A stretch of DNA of 10,074 nt from Pseudooctadecabacter sp. (GTDB lineage: Bacteria; Pseudomonadota; Alphaproteobacteria; Rhodobacterales; Rhodobacteraceae), in the NCBI GenBank assembly GCA_020628265.1, contig JAHDFG010000060.1, positions 1-10,074 of the forward strand. Direction: 5' to 3'. Of this stretch, positions 6,953 through 10,074 are shown piece after piece. Position 1 is the stretch's first letter. Each line of letters begins with the position of its first letter. Position numbers and translations under genes: made by a program. The notes below the pieces were generated by a model. It was not told the DNA's origin. It searched no databases and worked only from the letters and a program-made list of their open reading frames with translations.

Positions 6953-6986
6953 TCATGCGATGGCGGGCGTCAGCCCACCTCCCCCG
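6953..6986 (-). promoter_or_regulatory. recN leader: distant Shine-Dalgarno plus hairpin
   Basis: Read leftwards, GGAGGTG (6982-6976) is a seven-base match to the classic anti-Shine-Dalgarno complement and begins right after the bamD stop. It ends 23 bases before the recN ATG, too far for normal initiation. In between, GTGGGC (6978-6973) can pair with GCCCGC (6968-6963) around a TGAC loop, including one G-U. That fold would bring the upstream GGGGGA part to about 10 bases from the ATG, but it competes for the last three bases of GGAGGTG. Confidence 0.5.
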
Positions 6987-7841
6987 TCACAGCCATTCGC
7001 CGCGCACCATCTGGCGGTAGATGGCAGACAACCAGTTGTCCCCGATCGAACGCGGCTCAAGCCCCTGCCCCGTCAGCAAGGCGTAGCTGTCCTCGTACCA
7101 CTCGGTCGACTGGTAGTTATAACCAAGGATCGCGCCCGCTGTCTGGGCCTCTTCCACCAACCCCAGCGACAGATAGGCCTCAACCAAGCGGTGCAGGGCC
7201 TCTGCGGTGTGCGATGTGGTCTGAAAATCCTCAACCACGATGCGGAACCGGTTCACCGAAGCCGCAAAGTGATCGCGTTTCAGGTAATAGCGCCCGATTT
7301 CCATTTCCTTGGCGGCCAGATGGTCAAACGCCAGATCGAATTTCAGAACCGCCGACCGCGCGTATTCGCTTTCGGGATACCGTTCGATCACGACGCGGAG
7401 CGCCTGCAACGCCTGAAACGTCAGGCCCTGATCGCGGCCCACTTCGTCGATCTGGTCATAATACGACAAAGCCAGCAAATACTGGGCGTAGGCTGCATCC
7501 TCATCGACCGGATAGAAGTCGATATAGCGTTGGGCGGCGGCGCGGGAATTGGGGTAATCCTGATCGCGGTGATAGGAAAACGCCTGCATGATCAAGGCGC
7601 GTTTGGCCCATTCAGAATAGGGATAAAGACGCTCAATCTCGCCGAAGTAGAAGGCGGCGTCATCCGCATCGCCACGCTCCAGCTCAAACTCGCCCCGCTC
7701 AAAGATTTCCTGCGCGGTGTAGGCGTCCAGCGCCCCTTCGGCACGGCTGTCAAACCCGCCACAGCCGGCCAGCAGGCCAAAGGCCGCCGTCCCCGCAACA
7801 AGGGTCATGCGAAATCGTGTGATACTGCTGCGGCCCAACAT
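6987..7841 (-). CDS. bamD: Outer-membrane assembly lipoprotein BamD
   Basis: BamD (older name ComL) is the essential lipoprotein of the BAM complex that folds and inserts beta-barrel proteins into the outer membrane. The 284-residue product starts with a basic N-region (MLGRSSITRFR), a short hydrophobic stretch and a lipobox LLAGC, so Cys27 should be lipidated and retained at the inner face of the outer membrane. The rest is alpha-helical TPR-like repeats (about 40-250), including ERGEFELERGDADDAAFYF, YPYSEWAKRALI and YPESEYARSA. ATG 7841 has a G-rich stretch (GCGGGGGC) upstream; an internal Met12 has no ribosome binding site and would shorten the signal peptide. A terminator upstream, after lpxC, suggests that bamD has its own promoter and that recN follows in the same message. 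Confidence 0.95.
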   Translation of the reverse strand: MLGRSSITRFRMTLVAGTAAFGLLAGCGGFDSRAEGALDAYTAQEIFERGEFELERGDADDAAFYFGEIERLYPYSEWAKRALIMQAFSYHRDQDYPNSRAAAQRYIDFYPVDEDAAYAQYLLALSYYDQIDEVGRDQGLTFQALQALRVVIERYPESEYARSAVLKFDLAFDHLAAKEMEIGRYYLKRDHFAASVNRFRIVVEDFQTTSHTAEALHRLVEAYLSLGLVEEAQTAGAILGYNYQSTEWYEDSYALLTGQGLEPRSIGDNWLSAIYRQMVRGEWL

Positions 7842-7917
7842 TAAGGCGCCCCCGCTCAGGTTTGTCGTCCGAAACGTCCTTTCGGTTACGATGGGTCTAG
7901 CACAGAAAAAAGCGAGG
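7842..7917 (-). promoter_or_regulatory. bamD promoter/leader region with hairpin
   Basis: After the lpxC terminator about 75 bases remain before the bamD start, so a bamD promoter is expected here, but I see no convincing -35/-10 pair. A perfect inverted repeat, CCGAAA-CGTCC-TTTCGG (7869-7885), would form a 6-bp hairpin in the 5' leader or act as an operator. The T-rich stretch opposite A6 at 7906-7911 lies near the presumed promoter. Confidence 0.35.
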
Positions 7918-7948
7918 AAAAATGCCTTTTGCGTGTGTAACGCAAAGG
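7918..7948 (-). terminator. Intrinsic terminator after lpxC
   Basis: Read leftwards, CCTTTGCG (7948-7941) pairs with CGCAAAAGG (7933-7925) with a single bulged A around a 7-base loop. CA and a run of five T (7922-7918) follow, and another six-T run lies a little further on. The stem begins four bases after the lpxC stop. Stem plus T-tract in this orientation is a good intrinsic terminator, so most lpxC transcripts should end before bamD. Confidence 0.75.
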
Positions 7949-7952
7949 TGGC

Positions 7953-8873
7953 TCAGGCAGAGGCCGGAAGGTCCGACCAACGCAGGCCAACACCCGGCAA
8001 CCGGGCTGCCGTTGATGCATCCGCTTCGGCCCAGCACCACGCATCGGGATCATCAAACAAGGCCCGCAAAAGCGCGTTGGTGACAGCGTGACCGGCCTTA
8101 TGGCCCGTGTAGCGGCCAAGGATCGGCGCACCTGCTGTGTACAAATCACCCAAGGCATCCAGCATCTTGTGGCGCACAGCCTCGTCTTTGTGACGCAGAC
8201 CACCAGGGCTGAGGACATCCGCACCATCCACAACAACAGCGTTTTCCAGCGTCCCGCCAAGGGCCAGACCCTGCGCGCGCATGGCATCGACGTCGGCGGA
8301 CCGACAGAACGTGCGGCTGTCGCACAGCTCACGCACGAAGGCACCGTTCGCCATATTCAGGGTCTTTTCCTGATGGCCGATGGCACGGTCGGCAAAGTCG
8401 ATCTCGAACTCGATATGCAGCGTATCCGCGGGATCCAGACGTGCTGTTGCCTCCCCCACCTGGACAGCGACGGGCTTGCGCACCTCGATCACGCGCAACG
8501 GGGCGGCAAGGCGGCGGACGCCCGCCCGCAGGAACCCTTCGACGAATTGTGCGGCAGACCCGTCAAGGATCGGCACTTCGGGGCCGTTCACTTCGATCAG
8601 GGCGTTGTGCACGCCGCAGCCCGCCAAGGCCGCCATGATGTGTTCGATGGTCGAGACGGAAACACCCGCCGCATTCTCGATCCGCGTGTTCAGCGGAGAG
8701 ACAATGACAACGTTCCACAGGGCTGGAATATCGGCCGCATCTTTCGCGACATCGGTCCGGCGGAAGACGATCCCGTGGTCAGCCGGCGCAGGGCGCACAA
8801 CAACAGCAGCAGGTTCCCCGAGGTGGAGGCCCTTGCCTTCGAATGCCACAATGGTGTCGAGCGTCGTTTGCAC
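7953..8873 (-). CDS. lpxC: UDP-3-O-acyl-N-acetylglucosamine deacetylase LpxC
   Basis: LpxC is the cytoplasmic zinc enzyme for the first committed step of lipid A synthesis, removing acetate from UDP-3-O-acyl-GlcNAc. The 306 residues match the family length. Zinc and catalytic residues are in place: STIEH with Glu77 and His78, RHKMLDALGD with His235 and Asp239, and AGHAVTN with His262 as the general acid. The N-terminal motif reads GKGLHLGE, with Leu18 where Ser or Thr is usual. The start codon is GTG: an in-frame TAG lies ten codons upstream and no ATG, GTG or TTG intervenes, while GGGA stands 6 bases before the GTG. It follows ftsZ as in other alphaproteobacteria but is separated from it by a terminator and a ~150-base leader, so it probably has its own promoter. 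Confidence 0.97.
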   Translation of the reverse strand: MQTTLDTIVAFEGKGLHLGEPAAVVVRPAPADHGIVFRRTDVAKDAADIPALWNVVIVSPLNTRIENAAGVSVSTIEHIMAALAGCGVHNALIEVNGPEVPILDGSAAQFVEGFLRAGVRRLAAPLRVIEVRKPVAVQVGEATARLDPADTLHIEFEIDFADRAIGHQEKTLNMANGAFVRELCDSRTFCRSADVDAMRAQGLALGGTLENAVVVDGADVLSPGGLRHKDEAVRHKMLDALGDLYTAGAPILGRYTGHKAGHAVTNALLRALFDDPDAWCWAEADASTAARLPGVGLRWSDLPASA

Positions 8874-9021
8874 GCAGATTCCCGTCTTTTGGTTGCCAAA
8901 GACCTAAGGAATGGGATGCCGCGGCTCAACACACAGTTTGCAACGGACTGAAACATGACTGTTACAAACGGGCGGGATATCGCGGATTTCGCCGCTGCAG
9001 CGCGGCAACCCTCTGTTAAAC
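8874..9021 (-). promoter_or_regulatory. lpxC promoter and leader region
   Basis: These ~150 bases between the ftsZ terminator and the lpxC GTG must hold an lpxC promoter if the terminator works. Leftwards, TTGAGC followed 17 bases later by TTAGGT is only a weak candidate. Inverted repeats include GCCGC-TGCAGC-GCGGC (8991-9006), whose centre is the 10-base palindrome CGCTGCAGCG, and a TTTGG/CCAAA hairpin close to the start codon. No known leader element or operator was recognised. Confidence 0.4.
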
Positions 9022-9053
9022 AAAGAAAAAGGGCCGCCCTTCGGCAGCCCTTT
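9022..9053 (-). terminator. Intrinsic terminator after ftsZ
   Basis: Read leftwards, AAAGGGCTGCC pairs with GGCGGCCCTTT as an 11-bp stem with one U-G pair and a GAAG loop (9053-9028). It is followed by TTTTTCTTT across 9030-9022. It lies about 30 bases after the ftsZ stop. This is a textbook Rho-independent terminator in the ftsZ direction and the strongest one in the window. Confidence 0.88.
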
Positions 9054-9085
9054 ACAGTAAATTGTTACCTAGCGTCGCGGCGGTA

Positions 9086-10074
9086 TCAGTTCGCTTGACG
9101 GCGCAGGAAGGCCGGAATTTCGATACGTTCCTGATCCGGATCCGTCTCAGCCGTCGGGGCCGCTTGCGGGGCTTCCTCACGCAGGGGAGCGACCGGAGGC
9201 TGTGGACGCTCTTTCGCTTGACCGTCCTGCTGGCCGGTCATGCGGCTGATCAGGCTGTTCAGGCCACCCAGACGCGGCTTGCCTGCATCCTCTTCCGTGG
9301 TCGCAGCAGGTGCTGGTGCGGCGGCAGGCTGCGTGCGGGCGGCTGCGGTGCGCAGACGGTCCAGCGTTTCCTGTGTCGGGGTGCCAACCGGCGGGCGCTG
9401 CGGTGCCACGAAGGCATCGGTCGGCGCTTCGATTTCAGGCTCCGGACGCGGCTGGTAGGCGGCTGGCGGCAGATCGGCCTCAGCAGCGGCAGCAGCGGCA
9501 GGCGCGTCAAAAGTTGGCTCAGCGGCGGGCGTGTCGAACAAGGACGGCTCGGATGCCGCTTCTTCAATCACTTCTTCTGTGGGCTCCGGTGCAGCGGTCG
9601 CAGCGACAGACGTCACGGCCACAGCTGGCGCAGGCGCAGGTGCTTCTTCCTTAACTTCAGCTGTCACTTGCTGGGTCAAAGGGGCTGCCATCGGGCGGCG
9701 CGGCACAGGGATGTCAGAGGTCTTGGCCACGGCATCAATGCCGGTCGCCACAACGGAGACGCGCATCTTGCCTTCCATGCCAGTATCCAGCGTGGAACCC
9801 ACGATGATGTTGGCATCCGGATCGACCTTTTCGCGGATCTTGTTGGCTGCTTCGTCCAGCTCGAACAGGGTCAGGTCGTAGCCACCGGTGATGTTGATCA
9901 GCACGCCGCGCGCACCTTCCAGCGAAATCTCGTCCAGCAGCGGGTTGGCGATGGCCTTTTCGGCGGCCTGTACGGCGCGATCCTGACCTTCGGCCTCGCC
10001 TGTGCCCATCATGGCCTTGCCCATCTCGTCCATCACGGCGCGAACGTCGGCAAAGTCGAGGTTGATCAGGCCCG
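9086..10074 (-). CDS. ftsZ: Cell division protein FtsZ, C-terminal part (5' end outside window)
   Basis: FtsZ is the tubulin-like GTPase that forms the Z-ring and recruits the divisome. The window holds its last 328 residues, entering at GLINLDFADVR in the late GTPase domain. Visible core motifs are MGKAMMGTGEA, NPLLDEISLEGARG, ITGGYDLTLFE and the C-terminal domain strand ANIIVGSTLD. After TSDIPVPRRP comes a linker of about 190 residues rich in Ala, Pro and Glu, typical of alphaproteobacteria and probably disordered. It contains one ordered-looking island, PRLGGLNSLISRMTG. The protein ends with the conserved tail IEIPAFLRRQAN, the binding site for FtsA and other partners. The frame remains open to the window edge, so the N-terminal GTPase motifs are simply not seen. 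A strong terminator follows the stop. Confidence 0.97.
   Translation of the reverse strand, partial: GLINLDFADVRAVMDEMGKAMMGTGEAEGQDRAVQAAEKAIANPLLDEISLEGARGVLINITGGYDLTLFELDEAANKIREKVDPDANIIVGSTLDTGMEGKMRVSVVATGIDAVAKTSDIPVPRRPMAAPLTQQVTAEVKEEAPAPAPAVAVTSVAATAAPEPTEEVIEEAASEPSLFDTPAAEPTFDAPAAAAAAEADLPPAAYQPRPEPEIEAPTDAFVAPQRPPVGTPTQETLDRLRTAAARTQPAAAPAPAATTEEDAGKPRLGGLNSLISRMTGQQDGQAKERPQPPVAPLREEAPQAAPTAETDPDQERIEIPAFLRRQAN

Noticed and set aside
6915..7844. A 309-codon plus-strand open frame opposite bamD
   Set aside because: The opposite strand encodes a well-conserved lipoprotein with signal peptide and TPR repeats. The plus-strand product has no domain features.
8088..8951. A 287-codon plus-strand open frame opposite lpxC
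   Set aside because: It mirrors the codon pattern of lpxC, whose catalytic residues are all present; the antisense product has no recognisable motifs.
9475..9500. Short CAGCAGCGG-type tandem repeat
   Set aside because: It is the coding sequence for the Ala-rich FtsZ linker and needs no separate explanation.
1..10074. Searched for tRNA, rRNA, insertion sequences, attachment sites, CRISPR arrays and defence genes
   Set aside because: None is visible: no transposase or integrase reading frames, no flanking direct repeats, no regularly spaced repeats and no tRNA-like cloverleaf.

Overview
The window looks like chromosomal DNA from an alphaproteobacterium of the Rhodobacteraceae/Roseobacter type. 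The base composition is high in G+C. The right half carries the tail of the division and cell-wall cluster in the order known for that class (ftsZ, lpxC, bamD, recN). The FtsZ has a long Ala/Pro/Glu-rich linker and the alphaproteobacterial-style C-terminal tail IPAFLRRQAN. No mobile elements, tRNA, rRNA or CRISPR arrays are visible, and almost all the DNA is explained by genes.

Left part (1-1864): the last 29 codons of a DUF427-family gene run rightwards into a convergent ClC-type chloride channel/transporter gene. The two stop codons abut within one TGATCA hexamer. An 83-base divergent gap separates the ClC gene from the next unit.

Middle (1865-5302): a two-gene rightward operon. The first gene encodes an FAD-linked D-lactate dehydrogenase-like oxidase. 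The second overlaps it by ATGA and encodes an unusual 588-residue protein with an N-terminal PAS-like sensor region, a LuxR-type helix-turn-helix and a C-terminal alpha/beta-hydrolase domain whose catalytic histidine position holds Gln. This pair is the least ordinary part of the window and suggests a ligand-sensing regulator made together with a flavin oxidase. The 298-base convergent gap after it holds no convincing gene but several good stem-loops.

Right part (5303-10074): four leftward genes, recN (DNA break repair), bamD (outer-membrane protein assembly), lpxC (first committed step of lipid A synthesis) and the 3' part of ftsZ (cell division). Intrinsic terminators lie after ftsZ and after lpxC, so the cluster is probably split into at least three transcription units, with bamD and recN co-transcribed. 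recN has a near-perfect Shine-Dalgarno sequence that is too far from its forced start codon unless an intervening hairpin closes the gap.

The right half is ordinary housekeeping. The points worth a second look are the LuxR/hydrolase fusion with its oxidase partner, the divergent ion-pathway residues of the ClC protein, the recN leader, and the structured convergent gap.
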